A DNA stretch of 64,000 bases, from contig NC_060259.1 in NCBI RefSeq assembly GCF_921293095.1, forward strand, positions 26,047,812 through 26,111,811, written 5' to 3'. The position numbers and the translations under genes are program-made. Under the pieces are notes generated by a model. The model was not told where the DNA came from. It saw only the letters and a list, made by a program, of their open reading frames with translations, and ran no database searches. Positions 30,640 through 42,059 of the stretch are shown piece after piece. Position 1 is the stretch's first letter, and every line of letters starts with the position of its first letter. Source of the stretch: Ischnura elegans. Its lineage: Eukaryota > Arthropoda > Insecta > Odonata > Coenagrionidae.

Positions 30640-33600
30640 GGATCCATTCATCTTCCGGCTTTTGTTTCTGAATAGTTTTAAATGTTATTCGACTTCCTTT
30701 CTTTTGCAACACAGTGATATTTGAGGGTGATTTCCAGATCACATTTGGCCATAGTCCTCCCCTTGTTTAGAAAAATATTTCTCAATTTAATAATGTTTCA
30801 AATAACTTTTCCTCGTGGATATTCATGGCTTTCAGAACCCTGACGCTTTTTTTGATTTCATTAATGCCTTTCCTGACATTCACTTCGAAAATCTTTGGAG
30901 AAAGATCACAGCCATGTCCCATTCCGTTCCTAATTAGTTATTCTTCATAGGTGGTACTGAAATTTATCCTCGCTACTCCATTTTTTCATAACTAATAGAT
31001 GATTCACCAATCATTGCTAATCATCCCAACTTCTTCGGAGTTCTTCACGGCATTGAGAACAAATTCACGCCACTTCAGCGTCCACCACTGGTCTTAATAT
31101 TTGGACTCCCACTTTACCTGCATTCAACTCGATATCCTATTATATCGCTTTCGTGCTAAGCCTTCCTTTGCACAACTCTTCCAGATATTCGACACATACC
31201 TTCACTTTGTCTTCTTTTTCAGTCATAAGTTCCCGTTTTTGTCACGGCACTGCATTCTATGCTCATTACTTGAAGTGGTTTCTCACTATCATATAGGCAG
31301 CTTCTACTTTTCCGTACACGTGATGTATTAGTTTGTCTTCGAAAATATTCTTCATCCACTTTTCTCCGGCCTCCATTACTTTTCGACAAATATCCTTCCT
31401 TACTCTCATTTGACATCCCTAAGATTTCGAATTCACGTTCTTCAACGAAATCCTAGACCTCCTGTGAGGCTCACATCATGATTTTTCTTCGATAATTTAC
31501 TTCTCTCAGAAACTTCTTAAGCTGCTTCTTGCAGCCCACTTCTAAAGATTTTTTTATTCTATTCGTATGATTTCTCGGGCACATGCGATTCTATTTTGTT
31601 CCCCGCTGCTTTTTGATATTACTTACACTTGGCACTGATTTCTTCTAATTTTTCTACTGTCCAATTTCTTTTCGCACCACCTACTTAAATTTTTATTTTA
31701 AGTGAATTCACATCGCTATTAAGTTATAGCCATTCTCGGTAAAAGCCCCAGGGTAGCTTATGCAGTCACCTATCTATTTCCTGATTCTTTTTTCAGCTAT
31801 AATATAATAAATTGCCCCTAGCCTTCTCGTCAGTCCATGACATTTTCCTTTTTTATCTCTTTCGGTTGATATATTATGCTCTACTCGCATCCGCTAGCTT
31901 CAGTTCTTCTCAAGTCTTTCATTTTGGTTACATTATCCTTCTTTCCCGGCTATTCTTCCATCTTGACCTTCACCCGTGATAGCATTGCTATCATCGAGAA
32001 TAATTACATTGTCTTCACCTCTAGCCTGATTGATTACTTCCGCGATATATTAATAGGCGTTCTCAACGTCTAAATCTTCTAGCCATTTTTCGTTGGCTTC
32101 AAAACCTTCGGAGCAGCATTCACCATTACCATTCTTAGTTGAAGCTATTGGTAGGTTTGTAAGCGTCGATCGTTCTAAGAATTAGCCATAATTCAGCAAT
32201 GCTGTTTAGCGATCCTGCGTATATTATACGGTAGCATCCACTCCTTACATTTTCTACATTAGGCCATTTAATTTAGCTGATTCTTAGACGTCGTAAATAT
32301 TTTTTGTATTTTATGCCTTTTTCTAGCATCCCTCAACGCTGAAGCCATTTTACGTTTCATGTTATCTTAAAAATGTTATCACAATTGACCGATGCACTCC
32401 TGAGTATAGCCCCGGTAAGATTCGAATGAGGACTAGTATTATAGTTGCATAATTTACTCGAGGTAATGCCGTCATTTTTGTAATGAGTGAAGTATAAGCA
32501 ACTCGTCACAATAATTATATGGTGGTTACCCCTAGGATTCTACGAGTTAACGGCCTCCTTTCGCCAATAATCTCCAATAGTACACTGTACTACTGAAGCA
32601 CAGCAAGTCAATTAGAGGCTGCAGCAAGTATCAAGAGTTACCCGTGCGCCTCGTTCTCGGTAATATAGAATATTTTTTAACTATACCGAGTTCACCAAAT
32701 GAATTTTCATGATCCCATGTTTACTGATCACCTGAGTGGTGGTGACCCTATCATAGCTGAAGATGATACCCTAATTAGTTGAAATTATGTGAAGGGTGAA
32801 GTTATTATAATGGGCACACTCGGCGAGCTTTTTTGTAACTATCAATTTCAACGTTTTCTTGCATATTCTTTAACTAGAAACAAAGTCAATCATTAACATT
32901 AGCCACAGTTCCCTTTAATTAATGTTAGTCCGAGTATGAATAGATACTTCCAATTGAAAGGTGTGGAAAACACTCTTAATTGATTTTAGGAAGTTCTAGG
33001 CCAGCAAGTGTAGGGCCAGCGATATTGCTGAGGGGGGAGTTCCATTACTTACAGCAACTTTGGCATATACCTACTGAGTAATGAGTACCTCCTTTCTAAT
33101 TTTTCTGTATTTATTTACGCTACAAATTAATAGATTCCGAGGTTTTCGATGGTGAGTACTTGATTCCATAAGTATGCATGCGTTGAGCGCGAGGCGAAAT
33201 AAGACAAAAAGACATTCTTCTATCGTTTCTTCATCTTCTCGTTCTTCCAAGCAAACTTTTTCGTAGGTATATTCTCTGCATTGGTCTTGATGGTCAATGA
33301 TCTTCATAAGGCGTCGGTACATTGTCCAACAAATTCGAATTACATCACGTGAAGAGAGGAGAATCTGTCTAATAATTTTACCTTTTGCCTTCTTGTACTT
33401 GACGATTTTGAGCGATAAATTTTGCATTTTACGTGAGTTTGAGCTTTGGGAAGTGCCATTTCGGTGATAGTTGGTTCGGCTGGTCTAGTTGAAATCTTCT
33501 TTTGCCTCCTGGCATTTTCTATGTCAATCTTATTCGCATGTAATTCCTAAACAGCGTGTTGGCAACCATTAATTTGTGTTCTTTCCATAATTCCTGGATC

Positions 33601-34000
33601 CTTTCTCCTCTTTTATTTCGATTTCTAATCCATATTTTCAGATTATTATTCCATCCTGACCTTCGCTGACGACGGTGTTCCAATCACCTAACTCAATCAA
33701 GTTTTCTTCACCCCTTACCAGTTTGATTACTTCTCTGCTATCATCGTAGGCGTCTTCAACTCCCTCATCCTTCCATCTTGACATTCGCATGTATTTTAAT
33801 TATTATTTCTCGTTATTGTTGTGCCTATATAAGTCTGTATAATAAAATGGCAAGATATATTGGTAACACAAAATGTGCCATGTGATGGATATTATTTATT
33901 GAAGGTGCAAATCCAACATTGACTTAAATTGTAAACTAAACATGAATTTTGGTAATTGCAGTATTTACACTTCATCTTTTTACATCAACTATTTTTATCG
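30640..34000 (-). pseudogene. Decayed antisense LINE debris
   Basis: The plus strand reads as the complement of old endonuclease/reverse-transcriptase sequence with many lesions. A block at 31945-32080 (CTTCCATCTTGACCTTCAC, GATTGATTACTTCCGCG) recurs at 33640-33780 (CTTCCATCTTGACATTCGC, GTTTGATTACTTCTCTG), so at least two copies or a duplication are present. A 118-codon minus-strand frame at 33071-33427 is polar and helical but shows no RT motif. I see no intact gene. Confidence 0.4.
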
Positions 34001-35374
34001 TCAGTTTTTCCGAACGATAAATGTATAATGCAAATTTTCTGTTGATTTGAAGGGAGGAGGAATATCGATTTACGTTAAATATATCGATTTTAATGTCATG
34101 TAATCGCAAATTGGATCGTAATTGATAGTCGCAGACGTAAATCGATATTATTATCGACAAGCTATAAACTAATGTACATATCGGTTATATAAAGTCACAA
34201 TGGATTTCATGCGTAGATTTTTAATTTTATTACTACAACATATGGTGTATAACACCTCATGCGCTGATTAAATAACCTACCTAGTGTGAGTTAAGGAATA
34301 AATATGCGTAATTTAAAGGCAACCTGGGCATATTAGTGCGTTTATTTGATTTATCTCCCTCAACACTCCAGTAAAGCTGGGAAATTCTGCTATTGACGGA
34401 TTGATTATTTTTAAAATGTTATTTCATTAGATCAGCATACATTGAATCAAGTCATTTGTTTTTGTCGCTAATTGGTTGTGTGATTTTTAGATTGAAATGA
34501 TGACTAAGCCACCACTGAAGTAATCTTCGGTGAATACGCATTAACACGAGCATTGAAGCAACTTTCAATAAAAACCAAATGAAATCCCTCGGGTACGGTA
34601 ATCATAATACGATCACTTAAAAATAATATTTTTTTCTAAAACGTAGCTGTATTTTGGCTTTGCTATTGTTGATTCCGCTTGTCAGCAATAGAAGATCAGT
34701 GAATGGGAATATTATAAGAACAAGACGTTATTTTCCACTTTGTATTTTTCTATGACTTTGCTTTCACTTGATTTCCACTTTGCTCATGTTATTTACTCTT
34801 CAATGCTCCAAAAGGGCATAACCTAAATTGTTGGTTAAATATTTACCTAATATCCATTAATGTATGATAATACTTAACTTAATTGACATTTCCTGCTCAT
34901 CATTCTATGCTTTCAGAATGTATCTCATTTATCATAGTTGTGTAAGCGCGTGGTTTCTATCTGGTTGGCACTCCAGAGGAATTATGAAATCAACTCATTT
35001 CGTGAAGGTATTTATTATCAATCACACACCGTGCGTCGCACACATGGCCTGCGGCCTTTACACATGAGTACTTTCCGCCGACTGCCCGCTGCCTTTTCCA
35101 CACGTGGCCTCCGGCTTCCCGGAAGGTGCTGATGGCAGCATCACTCCCACGCACTCTCATGAGTGCCTATGCATGGGGATCAGAATAGCATTACCATCCG
35201 GTTTCACGTCTCTGCGAACTCAAGATGTTCCGCTTACAGTTGTATAATTTTAATTTTTAAGTATTAATAATTTTCTAAATGTTTTGAATCAAGATTGAAT
35301 TCTATGCGCTGCTGTGGACATCCGTGATTTTGGAGGTATAAACTAACTTGAATTATCTTTCCTCTTCTTTACAG
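34001..35374 (+). other. No gene recognised; ends in a splice acceptor
   Basis: AT-rich except for a GC-rich island at 35025-35160 (TGGCCTGCGGCC, CACGTGGCCTCCGG), whose nature is unclear. The last bases form a strong acceptor (CTTTCCTCTTCTTTACAG). Confidence 0.35.
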
Positions 35375-35526
35375 AATCAAGATTTGGGAAAGTGTCTTCG
35401 AAGCATCGAAAAGTGAAATCACCAAATGAAGAAATTCAAGTATTCGACTGCAAAGAAAAAGAGAAATACTCAGCAGTGGACGGGGGAAATGATAGGCTGT
35501 TCATCGCTACAAGTTTTAAGGCATAG
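35375..35526 (+). CDS. Terminal coding exon (first of a cluster of related exons), product unknown
   Basis: After a strong acceptor the second phase is open for 49 codons: SRFGKVSSKHRKVKSPNEEI..., ...FDCKEKEKYSAVDGG and ...FIATSFKA, followed by TAG at 35524. The N-terminal part is basic and the rest acidic, as in a cytoplasmic tail or linker. AATAAA signals at about 35714 and 35736 could end the transcript here. The first seven bases, AATCAAG, are identical to those of the exon at 36040, and related starts occur at 36368 and 36910, so this looks like one of several duplicated 3' exons. Upstream coding exons were not identified, so protein identity is unknown. Confidence 0.45.
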
Positions 35527-36039
35527 GAGCGAAATTTTCGGGCGATAATTAGGGTTTATATTTATTCGTCTTTTACACATTTATTCAAATTAACACACAC
35601 AAAACACATGGTATGAATCAAGGCATAAAGGTACATGAGATCTCAGTGACGACGTCAATCAAATGAACACAATGCATAGACTCAAAAATTGACTCTCACA
35701 TTAAAAAATGGTGAATAAATTGTTACATGGTTAAAATAAATGAGAGGTATATGATAAATGGTACCAAATAACGTGAATATAAAAATTGGCCAAGAACAAG
35801 GTTGAGAAAATTATGAAAATAGCGCTTAAGGTATGATATCAAAATGAATAGGAAAAAAGCATGCTTCGTAAACCTTGGTATGGTTTATTTAGTTTATGAG
35901 CTCAAAAATAGGTAGGGGTGTGTGTGTGATATGGTACAATTTCCTTTTGTCTTGCATTTTGGATGTGTTTTTGGGAGGGTAGGGGAGGGAAGTGTTATTT
36001 ATATTTTTGGATGTGCATACTAATCCTACCTCTCCACAG

Positions 36040-36151
36040 AATCAAGTCATCGCTGGATTTGAAGAAAAAAAGACAGAAGAGGACCAAGACAAGAAGATGA
36101 TGCGAGTGTTAGCTTTGATTTGGGCCTCTCGGGCCAAAATGTTTGCGTAAC
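36040..36151 (+). other. Duplicated exon B, with short C-terminal reading frame
   Basis: Preceded by ATACTAATCCTACCTCTCCACAG, which contains a near-ideal branch point and acceptor, and closed by the donor AAC|GTAAGG. In phase 0 it reads NQVIAGFEEKKTEEDQDKK and on to a TAA just before the donor. Exon C is clearly homologous in this frame and in its intron flank. Stops in every phase mean it can only be a coding terminus or untranslated. Confidence 0.5.
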
Positions 36152-36367
36152 GTAAGGCTAGGCGTTTTCATGCGTGCGTTTATTTTTAGCCTTTCGTATT
36201 GTATGCACGCTAATCCATTGCAGCGTACAGAAATAGGACTTTGTCACTGTTTTAGGTGCAAAGCTGCCTTCTGTATGTTGTCGTGGAGTGAATGCGAGGC
36301 TTTGGGGGTATTTTGTGTAAGGGTTATATTTATTTTTGCATGTGCTACTAATCCTACCTCTCCCTAG

Positions 36368-36473
36368 CCTCAAGTCATCGGATTTGACGATCAAAAGACA
36401 ACGGTCGAAGAAGACGTATAGCATGCTTCTCCGTCCCTTGAAGAATCTCCTTTGATGGCGCCATCACGTAACA
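36368..36473 (+). other. Duplicated exon C, with short C-terminal reading frame
   Basis: The acceptor flank GCTACTAATCCTACCTCTCC is almost a copy of that of exon B. Phase 0 reads PQVIGFDDQKTTVEEDV then TAG. Relative to exon B there is a clean 3-nt gap and E-to-D changes at third codon positions, which favours phase 0 as the once-translated frame. A donor ACA|GTAAGA follows at 36473. Confidence 0.5.
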
Positions 36474-36909
36474 GTAAGAATGTTTTCCGTTTTTATTCAT
36501 CATCAAATGTTTCGAGACCTCACTTTTAAATGAGGAACCTTAATTATTTGATAAAATAAAGTGTGTAAAGGAGGATTTTTCTGTCAAAGTTGTATGATTT
36601 TAAGTGAACAGTCGAAGTCATACTTTGCATTTCAAGTTAAATTTTAACGTTAATGGGAAGACTTATGTCACGTATGTTCGGCAATTATAGTTCAATAGAC
36701 TGCTTGTGCAGTTAATAAACGCATTATTCTCTAAACTTATGTTATCCATTTTACGATTTATCTAAACAACTAATATCATTCTCTTGCTATTAGCTATCAT
36801 TATTACTTAAACGAATTTTCAAAGTCATTTAAGTTAAAGGTTTTTTGTACAATCTTTTCACGTTTGTAAAGTTGAGTTTGTCTTATCATTTCCACTTTTC
36901 TATTTACAG

Positions 36910-36971
36910 CTGCAGCTCATCGCTGGAACTCAATTTTAAATTTGAGAGGAGGACATAACTAGTCTGGATTG
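36910..36971 (+). other. Exon D candidate
   Basis: A T-rich acceptor (CCACTTTTCTATTTACAG) precedes CTGCAGCTCATCGCTGGAAC, which resembles the start of exons B and C (CAAGTCATCGCTGGA). Phase 0 reads LQLIAGTQF and stops. Donor candidates are G|GTAATC at 36971 and ATG|GTAGGA near 37011, so the 3' edge is uncertain. Confidence 0.4.
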
Positions 36972-38485
36972 GTAATCTTGATCTTCACGTGTGGGACGCA
37001 CTTGAGAAATGGTAGGAATGAATTTTATGTTATTTCAATTAATGACCATGTTTCCACCCTGCACATACAAAAATTAAATTCTGTTCATACATAAGGAAAA
37101 AACCACTTTTTGCTAAACTGAAATTCTGAGTTAGTTTAAATAAATCCATTTTGTAAAATTGCTTCTTTGCATAATGCTTTTTCAGTTGGATATGAATATT
37201 TACGAGCCAATTTTATTGAGCTATTCTTCTTTTTGGAATCTCTTTACATTGAAAAGTCCATCTTCTACATAAGACACAGTGGTTTCACCATTAGTCATAT
37301 TCTGTTATTTTTTCCAAAAACGGATCATGAGGGTAGCTTTTTCTTAGTTGTTTCCAAGTAGGTTCACTTTATTTAATTCAATCCTTCCTTGGGCCTCTAT
37401 TAAGACGTTATTTCTCTGTTGACATCAACATTAAATCAATATTGCCAGTGCCATTTTTATGTACTATTTGCAAATATTTTAATTTTCTGAATAATTTGTG
37501 GTAATGAATATTTTTGTGTAACACTAATGTGAAAACAGGTCTACACGAATGCATAATGGATGTTCAATCTTATGTGCAATGCTTTAGCACAGCACTACAC
37601 AAATATACTAGAATGCATTGCACTAAATTTGAACACTTAATTAATACATTGAATTTCTTAATGGAATCAATTGGATAAATTATAGAGCAGTATATTTTGA
37701 TAGAACTAAATATCACTCGGAATTGCTATCCACTTAAATAACGAACCAATTTATTCCGGTCACATTCAAATACATCATTTTGCATGCCTTGGGAAATGGA
37801 TTCACTGTAAGTGCCTCATTAAGTGCTAACCAAGCCTGTATATATTCTTAGTTTTTCAATTGAATAAGAATATTTATGAGCCAGTGATATTAAGCTATTA
37901 TTCTTTATGCAATTACCTAGCACTGAAAAGATCGTTTACAACTTATGAGAGTGGTCCCCCCCCCCTTAGTCATATTCTTTGATATGATTGTAATTTTTAA
38001 ATGGATCATGAAGGTAGCTTTATCATTGGAGGTATCATTTTTGTTTCTTAATAGGTTCACATTATTAATTGGAATCCTTCATTGAGACCCAATTGAGACG
38101 ATATTATTTTAATTTCTCCATTGATTTCAAAATTAAATTTATATCTCCAGCTCCTTATTTTCATGTTTGTTTTCATATTTGTAAATGTTTAAATTTTCTG
38201 AATCATTCGTGGGACTGAATGTTTTTACGTGACATTCATGTAAAAACAGGTCTACACCTATGCATAGTAAATGGCACTTATTTAAATGACAAACAAATTT
38301 ATTCCGGTAATACTCGAATACACCATTTTGCATGCATAATTTTAAGGTTTATTTGATGTGCCTCAACCAGTGCTGGCTAAGCCTGTAGTTATTATAATTC
38401 CAGATTTAATTTTTAGTGCCGTGGGATTAAACCCTGATGTGGTGGTTAGTTTTTTCGTTAGTACAAATCGTTTCTTTTGTTGCAG
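36972..38485 (+). other. Presumed intron with a repeated segment
   Basis: AT-rich. Blocks at 37180-37560 return at 37860-38260 (for example TGAATATTTACGAGCCA / GAATATTTATGAGCCA and AACAGGTCTACAC with TGCATA after it), so a ~680-bp segment was duplicated in tandem inside the intron. No coding frame. Confidence 0.5.
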
Positions 38486-39540
38486 CTGGATATTCTGCTG
38501 AATGCTGCGTTGTCATGGAGAAGAAATGCGTCGAACTGTAGATTCTCAAGAGTCGAAGATTGAAGAATATGAAGAAGCAGAAGGCCTGGAGTTCTTTTCT
38601 TCTCATCAGTGAACTGTGAACTATTTCTGTGTGTGTTTGTATTACTGTGTGATTTATTGTTATTTGTTTATTGTAATATATTTCTTTTTTACAGCATTGC
38701 GGGAGATTTAGGCAGGAGAGTAGGTATTAATCCGTTAGGAAACTAGATTCTTAGGTTGTCGACATGCGTAGCGTACCGACTAGGAAAATAGTTTATATCG
38801 ACAAGTACTAGGTCGTCGCCGTGCGTATCTTAGCTAGGAGCAATATATTTAGGTTCGTAGTGTTTTCAAACTGGGGGCTGCTGCCATGGCAACTTAATCA
38901 TGGGCTCTATCGTAGGTGTGTGAATGAATGTCGCTTGATGAGTGAATGAGTGAGTGATATTTTGCTTGCTGTAGTAGTAGTACTAATAGTAGTAACACTA
39001 GCACTAACACATCCTTCCATGTCCCATCCTTTCACTATCAATCCTTCCCCACCCTCCCTCCCCCTCAAATCCAAACTGCTCCCTCTACGTGGGGAGGGGG
39101 AGTAACAGAGGAAAGTCTAAGCAATTCAATTGATGATGCAAATGAATGCGAATATGGATGAATAATGAATGAATCTTCGAAACTGAATTGTAGCATTCCT
39201 CTAGCTAAAGCAGTGTGGTATCCAAGTGTAATTTCAAATGCGGTAATGATTCTTTGAAGATATACGGTGATAGAATTTTATCCAATATTTTGCTCGAGTA
39301 ATTTCGTTCTGTTTACATAGTTTTCCTTGTATATCATTTTATTTCATTGATTGTCAACTATTGTATTACTGATGGTATTTCATGTACTATGGAGGATTAT
39401 ATTTTGCAGTTTCTTTGTATGCACCAATTTTTAGCATTAAATCTGTTTTTTTTTCAAATTCTTTTTTATTACAATCATTATTGAAATGGGTGTTGCAGTC
39501 TTTTTTTTAAGAAATAAACTGTTTTGAAATGTACCTGCTG
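38486..39540 (+). other. Terminal exon with poly(A) signal
   Basis: A strong acceptor (TTTCTTTTGTTGCAG) is followed by CTGGATATTCTGCTGAATGC and short frames that stop within 25 codons, then about 1 kb without coding capacity, ending with AATAAA at 39513-39518. This fits the 3' untranslated end of a plus-strand transcript. A short GTA microsatellite lies near 38970. Confidence 0.45.
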
Positions 39541-40002
39541 TATTTATTTTTCACTATCAAAGAAATCTTATTCTGATGAATATTTTAGTGATATTTATTT
39601 TTATTGCTCCCCTATGCCTTGGTGTGAAATGATAGTGATTTGTGAGGTATTATAATTCCACTTATGCCTATTAAATGCATGTTTCTTTAATACGTTTTTT
39701 ATTATTTTTTACTGATTGTGGATTTTTTAAAATGATTTTAGTATCCCTGTGTGCTATATTATAGTTATAACGATTTCATTACCTTTGTCTCTCCTATATT
39801 TTTGTAATTGCATGCAGAATTATTTACAATAATTAAATATTTGAAGTACTGCGCTTTTTCCATTTCTCTCTTCTTGTATATCTTTACATAATTATTTACT
39901 TCCAATGGTATTTTTATTTATCCAGTCGGTGGTTCTCTGATATCTTTCTGTTTCTTAGAGCTATTTCTCAATTGTTATTGGAAGGAAGCAATGTCTACAA
40001 TA

Positions 40003-40872
40003 TGGTGGTTTCCAATATTTTTACTGCCTAAATCGAAAGACTAACTCCTGGAGGACTTATTTCACCCTTTTATATTTTGAAATGACCATATCTATTTCTT
40101 GCGTTTAAATGAAAAGTAAAAATGTTCAAGGGCAAGAAAATGCGAAGGCTAAGAATGAATGCTGGGAAAAGCCCGTGTGACGACATTCTGGTTTCGGCTG
40201 AAGCTGAGCGAGTTCACCTTGGTGCAAGGCTATGACCGCCACTACGATGCAGGCTAGTAGCAGAGTACCCTGCTTGCAGGTAGCGCTTGGGTTAAATAAG
40301 GATTATTAATACCCTATCAAACGGAGGGAAATTCCCGACCATAGGCATTTTTAGTAGGTGATTGTGAAAAGATGTTTCCCTGAGCTCTGTGCCTCATGCA
40401 TGCATGCAGTGGCACAGCGAGGGGGGGGGGGGTTTGGGGGATAAACCCAGAGCTCGGAGAAATTTTTAAGTTAAATCTATTTTCCTTAATTGGATTACTA
40501 TTGCTTATAGAATAGTTTGAGGATTAAGTAAATATCCCTCAGAAGGCCGTAAAAATCACCATTTTGAACCATATATCTTAAAAAATTTCCGGCGGAAGGC
40601 TTCCGCACCTCCCGCTAACCCTGGCGGGTATGCAATACCCCCAAGCCCATTAGTACAGAAATGCATGCATGCACCACTCGTAGCATATTTGACGTAACGT
40701 GAAGTGGCATCGCATGGGCGCCAATCTGGCCTTTTTCAAATAAGGTAAAATTTGACCAATAACATTCATCTAAACAGGGATTTCTAAAGCCAAATAATTT
40801 GTTTATTATGACTATGGTGGGTAACGAATCACATTCGATGCCTTTCATTTTCTTTAATGAAGGAAACTACAC
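40003..40872 (+). mobile_element. TA-flanked MITE family C, copy 1, interrupted by a nested MITE
   Basis: It is bounded by TA on both sides (40001-40002, 40873-40874). The ends are GGTGGTTTCC and its complement with small changes. Its body matches 43098-43753 block by block (TGCCTAAATCGAAAGA, GAGCTCTGTGCCTCATGCAT, GGCATCGCATGGGCGCCAAT). TA duplications and short inverted ends suggest the Tc1/mariner superfamily. A family A hAT MITE interrupts it at 40407-40660. Confidence 0.75.
40407..40660 (+). mobile_element. hAT-type MITE family A, copy 3, nested
   Basis: It starts CAGTGGCACAGCGAG followed by a run of G, continues with CCCAGAGCTCGGAGAAATTT and ends in GGGTATGCAATACCCCC plus a short tail. 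ATGCATGC-type sequence stands on both sides (40396-40406, 40661-40672). The homologous unoccupied site in the other family C copy (about 43502) has a single CATGCATGC, so the flanking repeat is a target duplication. Confidence 0.75.
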
Positions 40873-40874
40873 TA

Positions 40875-41848
40875 TTATGGTTAATGCATACATATCTGTG
40901 GTTTCGACATAAAAAAATATCAACATAGTAAGGTTATTTGAGTCGTATTCACTGGTGAGAAGTATATAATTATATTTTTCGGGAGTGTTTGTTTGAGTCA
41001 CACACATACACAGCTGAACAATGTAAATTTTAGTAAGAATCTGGACATGTTTTTATACTAAGGCGGCAAATATCAGGATTTTGGTTACCAAAATTGTCAA
41101 ATGTAGTGCTTTTTTGAGCATCTCGCTAGAACATTGTTTGAACAAGCCAAGGAGTGTTAAAACAATTGAAAATAGACAGCGCTTTCGCGGAATCAACTGA
41201 ATTCCGTTTTTTCTCGACTTAATAGGAGCACCGTTGATATAGAGTGATGCACTTAGCTCTGCGTACCCTTAGGCTAGCCCTGTGACCTTTCCAAGCAATA
41301 AAGTTCTTTTTTAATTCCTCTCCTTTATTCTCTGATTGGATATTAAAATGAAAATTAACGGAACTATCTTTATTAGCAAACCAGCGTTGTTCATAATGAG
41401 GTCACAGGGATGGTCATCACTGATGTGACAGTTACGGCCAAAAAGGAGCTTGGTCAAACCAAGGTGTCAAACGTAATGTTTTCAAGGGTGCTAAAGTCAA
41501 TGGTACAGTCTACGTGCTGGGATTGTCAACTTGTTGACCTCCAGGGGTCATCCGTGAGTAAAATTTTACTGTGATTAGCCCTGAAATATCTGGAAAACAT
41601 CATGCCCAACTGTTTAAAGGCAGTAATTTTGTAAATTATATATTAAAAGTCATTTATTGGGGCCATCGTATTTGACGTGCCTTTTTGAAAGACTCGAGGA
41701 GGGGGTTGAGACCCGATAACACCCCCCCCTCAGTGGCTACGCCACTACAGAGGTCCACATATCCCTCTTTTCATATATCCCAGTTGACCTTCGACGGCCA
41801 GACATTGTTAATGGTCAATGAAAAATTCAACTCAATTCTCCTGCCATC
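40875..41848. other. No gene recognised; one hAT-like end at about 41690-41745
   Basis: AT-rich. CAGTGGCTACGCCACTAC near 41728 preceded by a C-run looks like an hAT end, but the other end was not found. Confidence 0.35.
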
Positions 41849-42034
41849 TCATCTTTTTTGACCCGCATATTTCTTATATATCACATCCTCCTTTACCTTT
41901 TCCATATATTTCTTTAAAGGTCTTCCTTTTTCGTTCTCGCCATCTACTTGTCCCTCGACGATTATCTTCATCTGGCCGTAGTGTCTCAAGATAAGGTCCA
42001 TGTTCGGGAGGGACAAAGCGGCCCCGTGACGCAA
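41849..42034 (-). pseudogene. Antisense LINE fragment (C-terminal part of ORF2)
   Basis: The minus strand reads LRHYGQMKIIVEGQVDGENE, then KGRPLKKYMEKVKEDV, which follows the H-x-x-R-M...VEGKxxGRGRPRxxYxxxI pattern at the ends of common arthropod LINE ORF2 proteins. Only about 60 codons survive and the flanks do not continue the frame. Confidence 0.55.
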
Positions 42035-42041
42035 TATTTTT

Positions 42042-42059
42042 TGGTGCCGAAACCCGGGA
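42042..42059 (+). other. Possible tRNA primer-binding-site remnant
   Basis: TGGTGCCGAAACCCGGGA has the form of the primer-binding site that follows the 5' LTR in LTR retrotransposons, BEL/Pao in particular, and is preceded by CA plus a T-run. No LTR pair, gag or pol could be found around it, so only a leader fragment would remain. Confidence 0.3.

Noticed and set aside
33071..33427. 118-codon minus-strand frame, polar and helical
   Set aside because: It sits in antisense LINE debris, has no reverse-transcriptase motif and no splice sites; probably a surviving stretch of a dead element.
38970..39000. Telomere-type or other functional simple repeat at the GTA-rich stretch
   Set aside because: Only a short, imperfect trinucleotide run; no TTAGG array is present anywhere in the window.
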